Positions 45,160 to 55,068 of a DNA stretch of 64,000 bases are shown one piece after another. The notes beneath the pieces are model-generated. The model worked only from the letters and a program-made list of their open reading frames with translations, was not told the DNA's origin and searched no databases. The DNA is from Terrirhizobium terrae (lineage in GTDB: Bacteria > Pseudomonadota > Alphaproteobacteria > Rhizobiales > Rhizobiaceae). The stretch lies in the NCBI RefSeq assembly GCF_030323265.1, contig NZ_CP104990.1, positions 712,997-776,996 of the forward strand. Reading direction: 5' to 3'. The position numbers were made by a program, and so were the translations under genes. The stretch's first letter is position 1; the number at the start of each line of letters is the position of its first letter.

Positions 45160-48100
45160 ACGCCAATATATCCGCCTGGGCGATCCGCAATCCCCTCCCA
45201 TCCGTGCTCCTGTTCGTTCTCCTGACGGTTGCCGGGCTCTACAGCTTTGCCCGCCTGCCCATCACCTATTTCCCGACCATCATCACGCCGACGGTCAAGG
45301 TGACGGTCGAACAGGCCGGCGCCACGCCGGTCGAACTCGAGACCGAAGTGACGCGGCTCGTGGAGAACGCGATCGCCTCGCTTCCGGCCATCAAGGAACT
45401 GTCCTCGACCATCGGGGAGGGGCGGTCGGTCACGACGGTGGAGTTCGAGCTCGGCCTCGTGTCACCTGACCGGGCCATGGCGGATGTACGCGATGCCGTC
45501 ACCCGCATTCGCGGTGATCTGCCGGGCACGATCGACGAGCCGGTCATCGAGCGGATCGAGGAAGAAGCGCAATCCGTCGTCACCTATGCGGTGGCCAGCC
45601 AGGACATGACGGTGGCGGAACTCTCCTGGTTCGTCGACGACACCGTGACTCGTGACCTGCAGGGCCTTTCGGGCGTGGGCCGCGTCGATCGGATCGGTGG
45701 CGCTGACCGGGAAATACACGTGGAACTCGATGCGGACCGGCTGCAGGCGCTTTCCTTGTCCGCGGCTTCGGTCAACTCGACGATCGTCGAGACACAGCTC
45801 GACCGTTCGGGCGGGCGCAGCGATGTGGAGGGCGGCGAGCAGGTCCTGACGACCGTCGCCGCAGCAGCTACGGTTGAAGAACTTGGTGCCCGGCGCCTGT
45901 CACTGTCCGGCGAGAATTCCGTGCGTTTGGAAGACATCGCCCGCGTGCGTGACACTGTTGCCGAACCGAGGGCATTCGCAACCCTGAACGGTGCGGATAT
46001 CGTCGGTTTTGCCGTCTACCGCTCCCAGGGGGCAAGCGACGTTTCGGTGGCGGCGGCTGTCGCGGAAACTGTGGCGAAGCTGCAGACCGCGCATCCGGAT
46101 CTCCGTTTCGGTCTCGTCGACGACAGTGTTTCCTATACGGCCGGCAACTATCATTCGGCGATGAACACGCTGCTCGAAGGCGCTGCTCTGTCGATCGTCG
46201 TGGTCTTCCTCTTTTGCGCGACTGGCGCGCGACCATGGTCGCTGCCGTCGCCCTGCCGTTGTCGATCATCCCGACCTTCTTCGCGCTCGACCTGCTCGGC
46301 TTCTCGTTGAATATCCTCAGCCTCCTGGCCATCACGCTGGTTACCGGCATCCTGGTCGACGACGCGATCGTCGAGATCGAGAATGTCGTGCGCCACCGCA
46401 ACATGGGAAAGTCGGCCTACCGAGCCGCGCTCGATGCTTCCGACGAGATCGGCCTTGCGGTCATCGCCATTTCCGCAACGATCATCGCGGTCTTCGCACC
46501 GGTTGGGCTGATGAGCGGCGTTGTCGGGCTCTATTTCCGGGAATTCGGCCTGACCGTGGCGGTCGCAGTATTCTTTTCCTGCTGGTTGCGCGTCTGATCA
46601 CCCCGATCATGGCGGCCTATCTGATGACGGGATCTCTTCCGGCGGAGGCGAGAAAAGGCAGGCTTGCAGTCGCTTACGAAGCTTTCCTGCGAATGACATT
46701 ACGCTGGCGCTGGGTTACGGCAGCATTCGCAATCGGCCTCTTCGCCGCTGCCATCGTCTCATTGACGTCAATCCCCACTACGTTTCTGCCGGAAGAGGAT
46801 ACAGGACGGTTGGCGCTGACGGTGGAACTGCCGCCCGGTTCCACGCTCGATGACACCCGCGGCGTGACGGACGGCATTGCTGCCATCATCGGCAAATTCG
46901 ACGAGGTCGATGGCGTCCTGGTTCGCGCCGGCTCAAGCATGACCGGCCGGCAGGACGTACGCTACGCGGTCGTCTCGATCGATCTCAGCCACAAGAGCGA
47001 GCGGGCTCGCTCTTCCTTCGCGATCGAGGCCGAACTCGGAAAAGCGCTCGCGGATATTCCCGATGCACGCCTGCGCTTCCTCAATGATCGCGGCAGTCGC
47101 GACCTATCCTTTTCCGTGCTCGGCAACGATGGCGAGGCCGTTCAGCAGGTAACCGATCGTATCCTGCGCGAGATGGCTAAGGATGGCAGCTTCGTCGATC
47201 CGGCCAGCGACAACCTTGCCCTTCGCCCCGAACTGCGCATGACGGTCGATACCGACAAAGCCGCGACGCTTGGTGTTTCCACAGCAGATATCGCAAGCAC
47301 AATGCGCATATCGACAATCGGCGACGTGGATTCCGCCTTGCAAATCTCATCGAGGGCTCCCGGCAGATCCCGATCCGGGTCCTCCTCGACCGCGCGGCGC
47401 GGGGAGGTTGCCGATTTTCGAGACGCTGAGCGTGCCGACCAGCGCAGGCGGCCAGGTTCCGCTCGCGGCGGTTGCCAAGATTGACTTCGACGAGACCGTT
47501 GCCGCGATTGATCGCTTCGATCGGCAGCGGCGGATCGAGATCGGCGCCGACATGGCGGATGGGCTGACCTCCGGCCAGGGGCTGGCACGGCTCCAGCAAT
47601 TGGAGAGCGTCCGGAACCTGCCCGATGGCGTGCGGGTACAGGCGACCGGCGATTCCGACACCGAAGGCGAAGTTTTCGAAAGCTTCGCCGTGGCCATGGG
47701 CGCTGGGATCATGCTCGTCTTCATCGTGCTGATCCTGCTGTTCAGAAGCGTCCTGTCGCCCGTCACCATCCTCGCCTCGCTACCGCTTTCCATCGGCGGC
47801 GTGGTTGCAGCCCTTCTCCTCAGCGGTCACGCCATCTCACTGCCGGTCGTCATCGGCATCCTGATGCTGATGGGCATAGTGACGAAGAACGCCATCATGC
47901 TGGTAGATTTCGCGATCGAGAGGGAGGCGCATGGCCTCTCCCGTATCGAAGCCGTCGTCGAGGCGTGCCTGGAGCGGGCGCGGCCGATCCTGATGACGAC
48001 GCTTGCCATGGCCGGCGGCATGCTGCCATCCGCCTTCGGCGTGGGAGATGGCGGCGAGTTCCGGGCGCCGATGGCGATCGCCGTCATCGGCGGGCTCCTG

Positions 48101-48232
48101 GTCTCCACCATCCTGTCGCTGATCGTCATCCCGTCGCTGCATCTTATCATCTCCGGCTTCGGCGACCGCGCCGGCCGCCTCTTCCGGCCTTTCCTCCAGT
48201 CGGCTGAAGCGGGTCCTGACCAGGCCCGGTGA
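45156..48232 (+). CDS. RND efflux transporter (AcrB/MdtB-like; four apparent frameshifts)
   Basis: This is a proton-driven inner-membrane efflux pump. It begins MNANISAWAIRNPLPSVLLF with TM1, the pore domain (LPITYFPTIITPTVKVTVEQ), and VTGILVDDAIVEIENV around the proton-relay Asp residues in TM4. The second half has FLPEEDTGRLALTVELPPGS and GILMLMGIVTKNAIMLVDF. The frame shifts four times, each as if one base were missing: T4 46212-46215 (restores FLFLRDWRATM), CC 46578-46579 (FFSLLVARLITP), AAA 47342-47344 (QNLIEGSRQIPIRVLLD) and G4 47400-47403 (ARGRLPIFETLS). Repaired length is about 1026 residues, normal for RND pumps. Every piece is conserved, so data error is likelier than decay. Substrate unknown. 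Confidence 0.88.
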
Positions 48233-48423
48233 TTGCGCGCTGCTGCCCCCTAATCGCACAGCGGCGCGGATGGCGGAGCCGGCCAATAAGGTGGAAGTCA
48301 CTTGGCCGGCTCCGTCACATTTCTCAGTCCGGTTTAACAGGATGCAACATATCATTAAGCCGGAACGCCCGGCGGCGTGGGAAGAACGGACATGTTTCCT
48401 TCCCCACGAGGCTTCGAACCATC

Positions 48424-49041
48424 ATGAACAATGCCGGCGTACCCTTTCTGCAGCTCTACCGCATCAACGCTCTACGGGCGCTGGGCGGTCTCGCCTTCTG
48501 CCTGCTCGCGGTAACCTCCGCGCCGCCGGTGCTGCCACTGGTGAACATCGTCTTCGACGTTATCGGCACGCTGGCGATCTTCGTGGCGATTGCCGGGCGC
48601 GGATGGTCGCTCTTCTATATCGGCGGGCGCAAGAATTCCGAACTGGTGACCGTCGGCCCCTATTCGATCACACGCAACCCGCTCTATTTCTTCAGCCTGA
48701 TCGGCATTGCCGGCCTCGGCGCGCAGACCGGCAGCCTCTTGTCGATGGCACTGTTCGTGCTTACCGCCTATCTCGCCTTCGATATGGCGATGCGCGGCGA
48801 GGAGACCTATCTCGCCAGCCGGTACGGCACAGGGTTTGAGGATTATCGGAACAGGGTGCCGCGCTTCTGGCCGGATCTCTCGCTTTGGCAGGAATGCGAG
48901 GACGTGCCGTTGCGTTCGTCGGGCGCGATTGGGAGCCTCAGGGACGGGCTAGTGTTTCTCGGCGCCTGGATCGCCATCGATCTCATCAAGCTCGGTCAGG
49001 ATGAGGGCATTCTGCCCGTCATATGGACGATGCCGGTCTGA
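48424..49041 (+). CDS. Isoprenylcysteine carboxyl methyltransferase-family membrane protein
   Basis: The 205-residue protein has about four to five hydrophobic segments and the ICMT/PEMT-type SAM-binding tail: ELVTVGPYSITRNPLYFFSLIG, then GEETYLASRYGTGFEDYRNRVPRFWP. Bacterial members methylate lipids or small molecules at the membrane, and most have no known substrate. ATG 48424 follows AACCATC without a strong ribosome site; the frame is open to 48229 but that part is not hydrophobic. It lies between the RND pump and a response regulator. A role in the same envelope or resistance programme is inferred from position. Confidence 0.82.
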   Translation: MNNAGVPFLQLYRINALRALGGLAFCLLAVTSAPPVLPLVNIVFDVIGTLAIFVAIAGRGWSLFYIGGRKNSELVTVGPYSITRNPLYFFSLIGIAGLGAQTGSLLSMALFVLTAYLAFDMAMRGEETYLASRYGTGFEDYRNRVPRFWPDLSLWQECEDVPLRSSGAIGSLRDGLVFLGAWIAIDLIKLGQDEGILPVIWTMPV

Positions 49042-49155
49042 CCTTGATCAGGCACCCTTCCCAAGCCTCGCAACAAAACTTAATAAAGCGAAACATTTGC
49101 AGCCGGCGCGGCATGCCATGCACGCTCCAAGGCAAGCGAGCCAGGGCAAGTTAGG

Positions 49156-49887
49156 GTGACGACCGTGCAGGGAAATACTGCCAGTGCGAAAATTCTGATC
49201 GTTGAGGACGATCCCGAGATCGGCAAGCTACTGGCGCTTGCGGTGCAGGAAAACGGCATGATCCCCACCGTCGCGGAAGACGGTCAGATCATGAACGCCT
49301 TGCTGCGCAGCAACGAATTCGATCTCATCATCCTTGATGTCATGCTGCCCGGCGAGGACGGCCTCAGCATCTGCCGGCGCATCCGCTCGGAAAAGACGAC
49401 GCCGATCATTCTCCTGACGGCACTCGGCGAGGAGATCGACCGCATCGTCGGCCTGGAAGTCGGTGCCGACGATTACGTCACCAAGCCCTTCAGCCCGCGC
49501 GAGGTGGTCGCCCGCATCCGCAGTCTTCTGCGGCGAGCCTCCTATGGGCTGGCGCATACGACGGTGCAGCGCAAGCTGCGTTTCGAAGGCTGGCAGATCG
49601 ACCCGCTCCGGCGGCAATTGCACGACCCCAGCAATGCCCGCGTGGCGGTGACGACGACGGAATTCGACCTGCTCCTCGCCTTCTGCCGCAATCCTGGGCG
49701 TGTCATCACGCGCGAGGAGCTTCTCTCGCTCACCCATACGGGGCTCGCCGGGCCGATCGAGCGCAGCGTCGACGTGCATATCAGCCGCCTGCGCCAGAAG
49801 ATCGAGGCGGACCCGAAGAACCCGGTGTTGCTGCAAACCGTGAGGTTGGGCGGCTACATGTTCACCGCCGGCGTCGAGCACGGCTGA
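49156..49887 (+). CDS. OmpR/PhoB-family response regulator
   Basis: The 243-residue protein has a receiver domain with acidic pocket VEDDPEIG and phospho-acceptor D61 in LIILDVMLPGEDG, Thr in LLTALGEE and Lys in DDYVTKPFSPRE. A winged-helix DNA-binding domain follows (VTTTEFDLLLAFCRNPGRVI; VDVHISRLRQKIEADP; VRLGGYMFTAG). It starts with GTG. The cognate kinase is most likely the histidine kinase at 51062, although a divergent MipA/OmpV gene lies between them. Candidate targets are the RND pump, the methyltransferase and mipA. Confidence 0.94.
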   Translation: MTTVQGNTASAKILIVEDDPEIGKLLALAVQENGMIPTVAEDGQIMNALLRSNEFDLIILDVMLPGEDGLSICRRIRSEKTTPIILLTALGEEIDRIVGLEVGADDYVTKPFSPREVVARIRSLLRRASYGLAHTTVQRKLRFEGWQIDPLRRQLHDPSNARVAVTTTEFDLLLAFCRNPGRVITREELLSLTHTGLAGPIERSVDVHISRLRQKIEADPKNPVLLQTVRLGGYMFTAGVEHG

Positions 49888-49901
49888 CCCCAAACAGAAA
49901 A

Positions 49902-49919
49902 GCCGGGCGATCGCCCGGC
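49902..49919. terminator. Rho-independent terminator, bidirectional
   Basis: GCCGGGCGATCGCCCGGC is a perfect palindrome flanked by an A-run on the left and TTTTTT on the right. It lies between the response regulator stop and the convergent mipA stop. Confidence 0.9.
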
Positions 49920-49942
49920 CTTTTTTCATCATTTCTACTGGT

Positions 49943-50791
49943 TCAGAACTTGTAGCCGACGAACAGCGACGTCGAGGGCTGCAGCTTCTCTTCCACGATC
50001 GGGCTGTCGGCCGCGTCGCCGGTCAGGATGCCGAGGCTTGCCTCACCACGCACGAGCCAGTTCTCGCTCAGCATGTAGGTGGCCGATGCCGAGACGTTGA
50101 CGCGCTTGAAGCCGGCCTCGGCCTTGTATTCGGGAAGGCCGGACCGTGCTGCCTGGGCGGCGTTGACGCCGAAATAGGCTTCCATGTGCTTGTCGTTGGC
50201 AATCACCGCCTCGACGCCCGCACCAAGGATCAGCCGCTCGGTCACCGGTGCCTGATATTCGGCGCCGATCGTGCCGATCAGGCTCTCGCTGCCATCGATC
50301 GTCTGGTCGATCGTGGCGTAAACCTCGAAACCGTTCCAGCTATAGGAGGCCTTCGCGCCGACCGTCGCCGCGAAGTCGATGTCACCGAGACCGTCGAGGC
50401 GATCTGCATCATCCTCGTCCCGGCCGCCTTCATAGCCGACCTTTGCGGCCAGCGCGAAGCCGTCGCGGCGAAAGGGCGTGATGGTTACCCCGGTAGGGTC
50501 GATCTCAAGCCATTCTCCATAGGTGAAGACCACGATCGGGACGGGCTGCACTTCAAAATCGTCGCCGCCCTCATATTCGGGTTCGTAGATTGCGCCGGCA
50601 CCGAGGATCAGGCTCCAGTTTTTCTCGGGCTTCTCGTCCTTGAAGCGTTCCTGATCGAAAGGCGGCTCCGGCGATTGGTCGGAGAGGCTCGCATCGGCGG
50701 CAAGCGCATGGGCGCCCGTGCCAATCAGCACGAGCGAGACGTGTAGGGCACTTGCAAGAAGTCGCCGTTCGGTCCGTTGGGTAGAAGACAT
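49943..50791 (-). CDS. mipA: MipA/OmpV-family outer membrane protein
   Basis: This is an outer-membrane beta-barrel protein. ATG 50791 gives a signal peptide (RRLLASALHVSLVLIGTGAHALA, cleaved near residue 31). The mature chain opens with the family pattern NWSLILGAGAIYEPEYEGGDD and PVPIVVFTYGEWLEIDPTG, shows alternating amphipathic strands, and ends with a C-terminal Phe (TSLFVGYKF), the BAM recognition signature. Length is 282 residues. It is divergent from the histidine kinase and convergent with the response regulator. In other bacteria MipA/OmpV proteins relate to murein enzymes or stress signalling; its role here is unknown. Confidence 0.9.
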   Translation of the reverse strand: MSSTQRTERRLLASALHVSLVLIGTGAHALAADASLSDQSPEPPFDQERFKDEKPEKNWSLILGAGAIYEPEYEGGDDFEVQPVPIVVFTYGEWLEIDPTGVTITPFRRDGFALAAKVGYEGGRDEDDADRLDGLGDIDFAATVGAKASYSWNGFEVYATIDQTIDGSESLIGTIGAEYQAPVTERLILGAGVEAVIANDKHMEAYFGVNAAQAARSGLPEYKAEAGFKRVNVSASATYMLSENWLVRGEASLGILTGDAADSPIVEEKLQPSTSLFVGYKF

Positions 50792-51061
50792 GGGTGCTCC
50801 AGTGATTTGACACGGGGCGCCGCCAGGAAAAGCGGGCCGTGCTTGCAACACGTCCCTCCTGTCATGAAGAGAACCGGCACTGGATGTATTTGTGTTACGC
50901 ATTGTTGCAGGAGGTTGACCGCGGCGAAATTCCGCGCCTTTTCCGCAGGATCGACACAAAACTTAATGTTCAATTTTGCCGCTGACCGCTATCTTCGGTA
51001 CGCGACACCGATGTCCGCACATCGTTCTTGCGCAGAACGGGCCATGGCCTGAGGAGGCATC

Positions 51062-52402
51062 TTGCTATTTCGCTTGTCCCGTTGGGGCTCGACCATCCAC
51101 GGCCAGATCACCGCCGTCATCCTGGCGTGTTTGGTGATCGCCTTCGTCATAGGCTCGACATTGGAGAGCTGGGTCAGGGACGAATATGACACGCCCGACC
51201 TGGAGGGCATGTCAGCGCGTATTTCGGCGATCGCGCTCACCCTGGCGGCTGCGACGCCTGCCGAGCGTGATCTCATCGTCGCCGCCGCCAATCGCAACGG
51301 TCAGGGCCTTGAACTGCGTCCGATCTCCTATTTCGACGATGTCACCACCTCTTCTCCGGACGAGCCGTTCATGCAGAGGATAATCGATCAACTGCTGCCG
51401 CCGGAAGACCGCCCGATTCCATTCGGCGGATGGAGAACCTTTGTCGACGGCAAGCGCGTTCTTGCCGCGCAGGTGGACGACAAGACGCTGCTTGTCACCG
51501 AACTGTTGCCGGAAAGCTTCCTGCGCAGCGACGCGCTGAGATTCGGGTCGAATTATCTGGTGGCGACGGCCACGCTGATCATCTTGTTTTCCGTCTTCGC
51601 CGTATGGGCACTCACCAGCCCGCTGCGCGGCATCGCATCCGCTGCCCAGAAGGCCGATATTTCCGTCGGACCGGCCTTGTTCGAAGAGCGTGGCAGCGTC
51701 GAGATCGTAGCGCTGGCGCGTGCCTTGAACGGCATGCAGCGCCGCATCTCGACCATGGTTGAATCCCGCACGCGCATGCTGCGCGGCATCAGCCATGACC
51801 TGAGAACGCCGCTAACGCGGCTCAGGCTCCGGGCTGATCGTGTCGAGGATGGCGAGGTGCGCGAAGCACTGCTGACCGACATCGAGCGCATCGACCGCCT
51901 GCTCAAGGAAAGCCTGAGCTATCTTCGCGACAACCACCAGAGCGAGGCAGCGCAAAGGGTCGATCTCGCCTCAGTACTGCAGACGATCTGCGACGAGTTC
52001 GCCGACATGGGCCATGCCGTCTCCTACCGCGGGCCGTCCCGCATGATCGCCAGCTTCAAGCCGCTGGCACTGATGCGGGCCGTGACCAATCTCTGCGAGA
52101 ACGCCGTGAAATTCGGCACGCAGGTCGAGGTCGAACTGCGCAACATCGATGGCCATGCGGTCGTCGACGTCATGGATGACGGGCCGGGGATACCCGCGGC
52201 GTATCGAAGTCGTGTGCTCGAGCCCTTCTTCAAACTCGATGCGGCGCGAGGTGGGGCGGATTCGGGTTTTGGCCTGGGGCTCTCGATCGTCGCCGAAATC
52301 ATCCAGGCTCATCATGGAAAGCTTGAATTGCTGGACCGTAATCCGAATGGGCTGATCGCACGGCTCATCATACCCCTGGCGGAGCGCTCAAGGGTGCAAT
52401 AG
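51062..52402 (+). CDS. Membrane sensor histidine kinase (EnvZ-like)
   Basis: The frame starts with TTG 51062, supported by GAGGAGG 5 bp upstream. The 446 residues show TM1 (about 16-33), a periplasmic loop of about 125 residues, TM2 (about 165-182), a HAMP linker (LRGIASAAQKADISVGPALF), the HisKA box with H245 in GISHDLRTPLTRL, and the ATPase boxes NLCENAVKFG, DDGPGIP and GFGLGLSIV. It is the likely partner of the response regulator at 49156, with mipA inserted between on the other strand. The 270 bp upstream hold the divergent promoters. Confidence 0.93.
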   Translation: MLFRLSRWGSTIHGQITAVILACLVIAFVIGSTLESWVRDEYDTPDLEGMSARISAIALTLAAATPAERDLIVAAANRNGQGLELRPISYFDDVTTSSPDEPFMQRIIDQLLPPEDRPIPFGGWRTFVDGKRVLAAQVDDKTLLVTELLPESFLRSDALRFGSNYLVATATLIILFSVFAVWALTSPLRGIASAAQKADISVGPALFEERGSVEIVALARALNGMQRRISTMVESRTRMLRGISHDLRTPLTRLRLRADRVEDGEVREALLTDIERIDRLLKESLSYLRDNHQSEAAQRVDLASVLQTICDEFADMGHAVSYRGPSRMIASFKPLALMRAVTNLCENAVKFGTQVEVELRNIDGHAVVDVMDDGPGIPAAYRSRVLEPFFKLDAARGGADSGFGLGLSIVAEIIQAHHGKLELLDRNPNGLIARLIIPLAERSRVQ

Positions 52403-52625
52403 CGAGCATCCGATGGCGTCAAGTTCAGCTGAACGACCTTCGGCGGCAAATTTCCTGACGACCGGATCAGCGAGGAGGCCGATGAAGCTGGGATTTGTCC
52501 GATCATACCCAATTTGGCGGGTAGACACGGAATTTTGCGCAGCGTTGCGGTTGCCAAAACGGCGCCAGTGGTTCACCAACAGCGTTTGGTAATAGACCCG
52601 ACAATGCTCCTGGAGGCCAAACTGA

Positions 52626-54737
52626 ATGCGGATTAGATATGGTTTAGTTGGCGTATTCCTGGCAATCGCGTCACCCGCATATTCGCTGGAAGCTGGATCG
52701 CCTCCTGTCTTGTCGCCGCAGCCCCAACAGGCGCAAGCGGCTCAGTTGAGCGAACAGTTCCTGAACCGGTATGCCTACAAACCCGTTCCGCTGAACGATG
52801 CCCTGTCGGCAAAGATAATGGACCGGTTCATAAAATCCTTGGATCCAGACCGCAGCTTTTTCCTGCAGGCCGATATCGATACGTTCGCTCCTGACAGCAC
52901 GGGCATCGACGACGGCATCGCCAGCGAAGACCTGACCATTCCCTTCGCGATTTTCAATGTCTACACACAGCGTGTCGTCGATCGCATGACTTATGCGCGC
53001 AGCCTGCTGAAGCAGGGCTTCGACTTCACCGCGAAGGAAAATTACACCCTGTCGGATGATAATACGCCATGGCCGCAATCCGATGCGCAGAACAATGACT
53101 TGTGGCGCAAGCGCGTCAAGAACGACTGGCTCCGGCTGAAACTGGCAGGTCAAACCGACGCGCGCATTCGCGATACGCTGGACAAGCGCTATCAGAATAT
53201 CCTTCAGCGCATTTACAGCTACAAGAGCGATGACGTTTTCCAGTCGTTCATGGCTGCCTACACGACATCCGTCGACCCACATACCGATTATTTCGGTGCC
53301 GCAGCTTCTGCCGATTTCGATATTTCAATGAAGCTTTCGCTGGTTGGTATCGGTGCGGTGCTGCAGGAGCGCGATGGATACACGACGATCCGAGAGCTTG
53401 TTCCAGGTGGCCCGGCGCAGTCGTCGGGAAAGCTGGCCGTCGGTGACCGCATCATCGGCGTGGGGCAGGGGGAACGTGGCGATATAAAGGAAGTGGTCGG
53501 CACCCGGCTCGACGAGGTCGTGCAAATGATCCGTGGCGAAAAGGATTCCATCGTTCGCCTGGACGTCCTGCCGGCAGACGGTGGCGAGAGCGCAAGCCAT
53601 CGCGTCATCAGCCTCGTGCGAGACAAGATCAGCCTTGAAAAGCAGGCGGCCAAGCAAAATGTCATCTCCGTGGAAGACGGCGGCGTCACCCGCAAGATTG
53701 GCGTTATAACCCTGCCGGCTTTTTATGAGGATTTCGAAGCACGGCGGAAAGGCGACAAGGATTACCGCAGCGCAAGCCGCGACGTTGCCAAGCTTCTCGG
53801 CGAGCTGAAAAAGCAGAATGTCGACGGTGTTCTGGTCGATCTGCGTGATAACGGCGGCGGTTCTCTGGCAGAATCGATCGACCTGACAGGCTTGTTCGTC
53901 GGCAAGGGCCCGGTGGTCCAGCAGCGCGATGCCGAGGGCAAGGTCGAAGTCGAACGTGATGATCTCTCCAAGCCGGTATGGGCGGGACCGGTCGGCGTCC
54001 TGATCAACCGCGGTTCCGCGTCGGCCTCCGAGATTTTCGCGGCCGCGATACAGGACTACGGTCGCGGCGTGATCATCGGCGAACCGAGTTTCGGCAAGGG
54101 CACAGTTCAAACGGTGATCGATCTCGATGAGGTAGCTCGCAACAGCAAGCCGAAATATGGCCAACTGAAGCTGACGATTGCCCAGTTTTTCCGGATCAAC
54201 GGCGGTACGACACAGTTGCGAGGCGTAACGCCCGATGTCAGCCTGCCGGGCCTTTCCGATCCCGAGAAGTTCGGCGAGTCGAGCTATGACAATGCACTGC
54301 CCTGGACCCAGATCAAGCCCGCGAAATACAAGGCAGTCGGCAATGTCGATGGATTGATACCGCAACTGCAAAGCCTCCACGATGCCCGCGTGAAGAAGGA
54401 TCAGGACTTCCAGCGTTTCGTCGAAGATGCCACGGAACTGAAATCGCAGCGGGACCGGCTTGTCATCTCCCTCAATGAGACTGATCGTCGGGAAGAGCAG
54501 GCGGCCCTGGCAAAAAGGCTCAAGGCGCTCAACGAAGCAGGCGTGACCGGAGACGACGATGGCCTTCAGTCAAACGAGCGTAGCCTGACTGCCGATCTCG
54601 CAATCGAAAACGCTCGCAAGAACGCCAAGGACGTGCTGCAAAACGAAGCGGCTTTCATCGTTGCTGATGAGGTAAAACTGCGCGATGCCGGCCAAAGCGC
54701 TGGGAAGAAGCAAGCTGGGAACGCCAACGGGGAATAA
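52626..54737 (+). CDS. prc: Tail-specific (C-terminal processing) protease Prc
   Basis: This periplasmic S41 serine protease degrades proteins with nonpolar C-termini and trims cell-wall enzymes. A signal peptide (MRIRYGLVGVFLAIASPAYS) is followed by the Prc N-terminal helical domain (FIKSLDPDRSFFL; FMAAYTTSVDPHTDYFG), a PDZ domain (LVGIGAVLQERDGYTTIREL, VPGGPAQSSGKLAVGDRIIG) and the catalytic core, with S466 in GSASASEIFAAA and K491 in SFGKGTVQ. The C-terminal extension is the Prc-specific domain. Length of 703 residues is close to E. coli Prc (682). It stands alone. Its PDZ ligand and any NlpI-type adaptor are not visible. Confidence 0.95.
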   Translation: MRIRYGLVGVFLAIASPAYSLEAGSPPVLSPQPQQAQAAQLSEQFLNRYAYKPVPLNDALSAKIMDRFIKSLDPDRSFFLQADIDTFAPDSTGIDDGIASEDLTIPFAIFNVYTQRVVDRMTYARSLLKQGFDFTAKENYTLSDDNTPWPQSDAQNNDLWRKRVKNDWLRLKLAGQTDARIRDTLDKRYQNILQRIYSYKSDDVFQSFMAAYTTSVDPHTDYFGAAASADFDISMKLSLVGIGAVLQERDGYTTIRELVPGGPAQSSGKLAVGDRIIGVGQGERGDIKEVVGTRLDEVVQMIRGEKDSIVRLDVLPADGGESASHRVISLVRDKISLEKQAAKQNVISVEDGGVTRKIGVITLPAFYEDFEARRKGDKDYRSASRDVAKLLGELKKQNVDGVLVDLRDNGGGSLAESIDLTGLFVGKGPVVQQRDAEGKVEVERDDLSKPVWAGPVGVLINRGSASASEIFAAAIQDYGRGVIIGEPSFGKGTVQTVIDLDEVARNSKPKYGQLKLTIAQFFRINGGTTQLRGVTPDVSLPGLSDPEKFGESSYDNALPWTQIKPAKYKAVGNVDGLIPQLQSLHDARVKKDQDFQRFVEDATELKSQRDRLVISLNETDRREEQAALAKRLKALNEAGVTGDDDGLQSNERSLTADLAIENARKNAKDVLQNEAAFIVADEVKLRDAGQSAGKKQAGNANGE

Positions 54738-55068
54738 CGCCACCGCAAGACCGGAGCTCCCGATGAAATCCGCTCTTTACGAGTGGACGTGGCGTCGACG
54801 CCACAGCTGGAGCCGCGCACAACCGGAAAGGAACGGATTTTCCTGCGGCAGGTAAAACGGGATGAAAGAGTCTAGCAGTATCTCGACGGTAAATTTAATT
54901 GCATCAAATGGAAGTGATGCTGTCGGCCTGAATAAAAATGATTGTGTGTCGCATAATATATTTCCGGTTATCAGGTGCGTAGTTAAAATGAAAGTTACTT
55001 CGACTTGTCCGATTCTGCTCGCGTTCTAATTGGGTGCGCATCGATATTCGGATAGAAAGCTATTCCAC
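54738..55068. other. Gene-free stretch between prc and the glucosyltransferase
   Basis: This 331-bp region has no supported gene. Its middle (about 54880-55010) is AT-rich compared with the surroundings (runs such as TAAATTTAATTGCAT and CATAATATATTTCC) and may hold the promoter of the following gene. No hairpin with a T-run is visible after prc. Confidence 0.5.

Noticed and set aside
45156..48232. RND pump as a set of separate truncated genes or a pseudogene
   Set aside because: Pieces follow one another without loss of sequence, and one added base at each of four sites restores a full-length pump; data error is the simpler reading.
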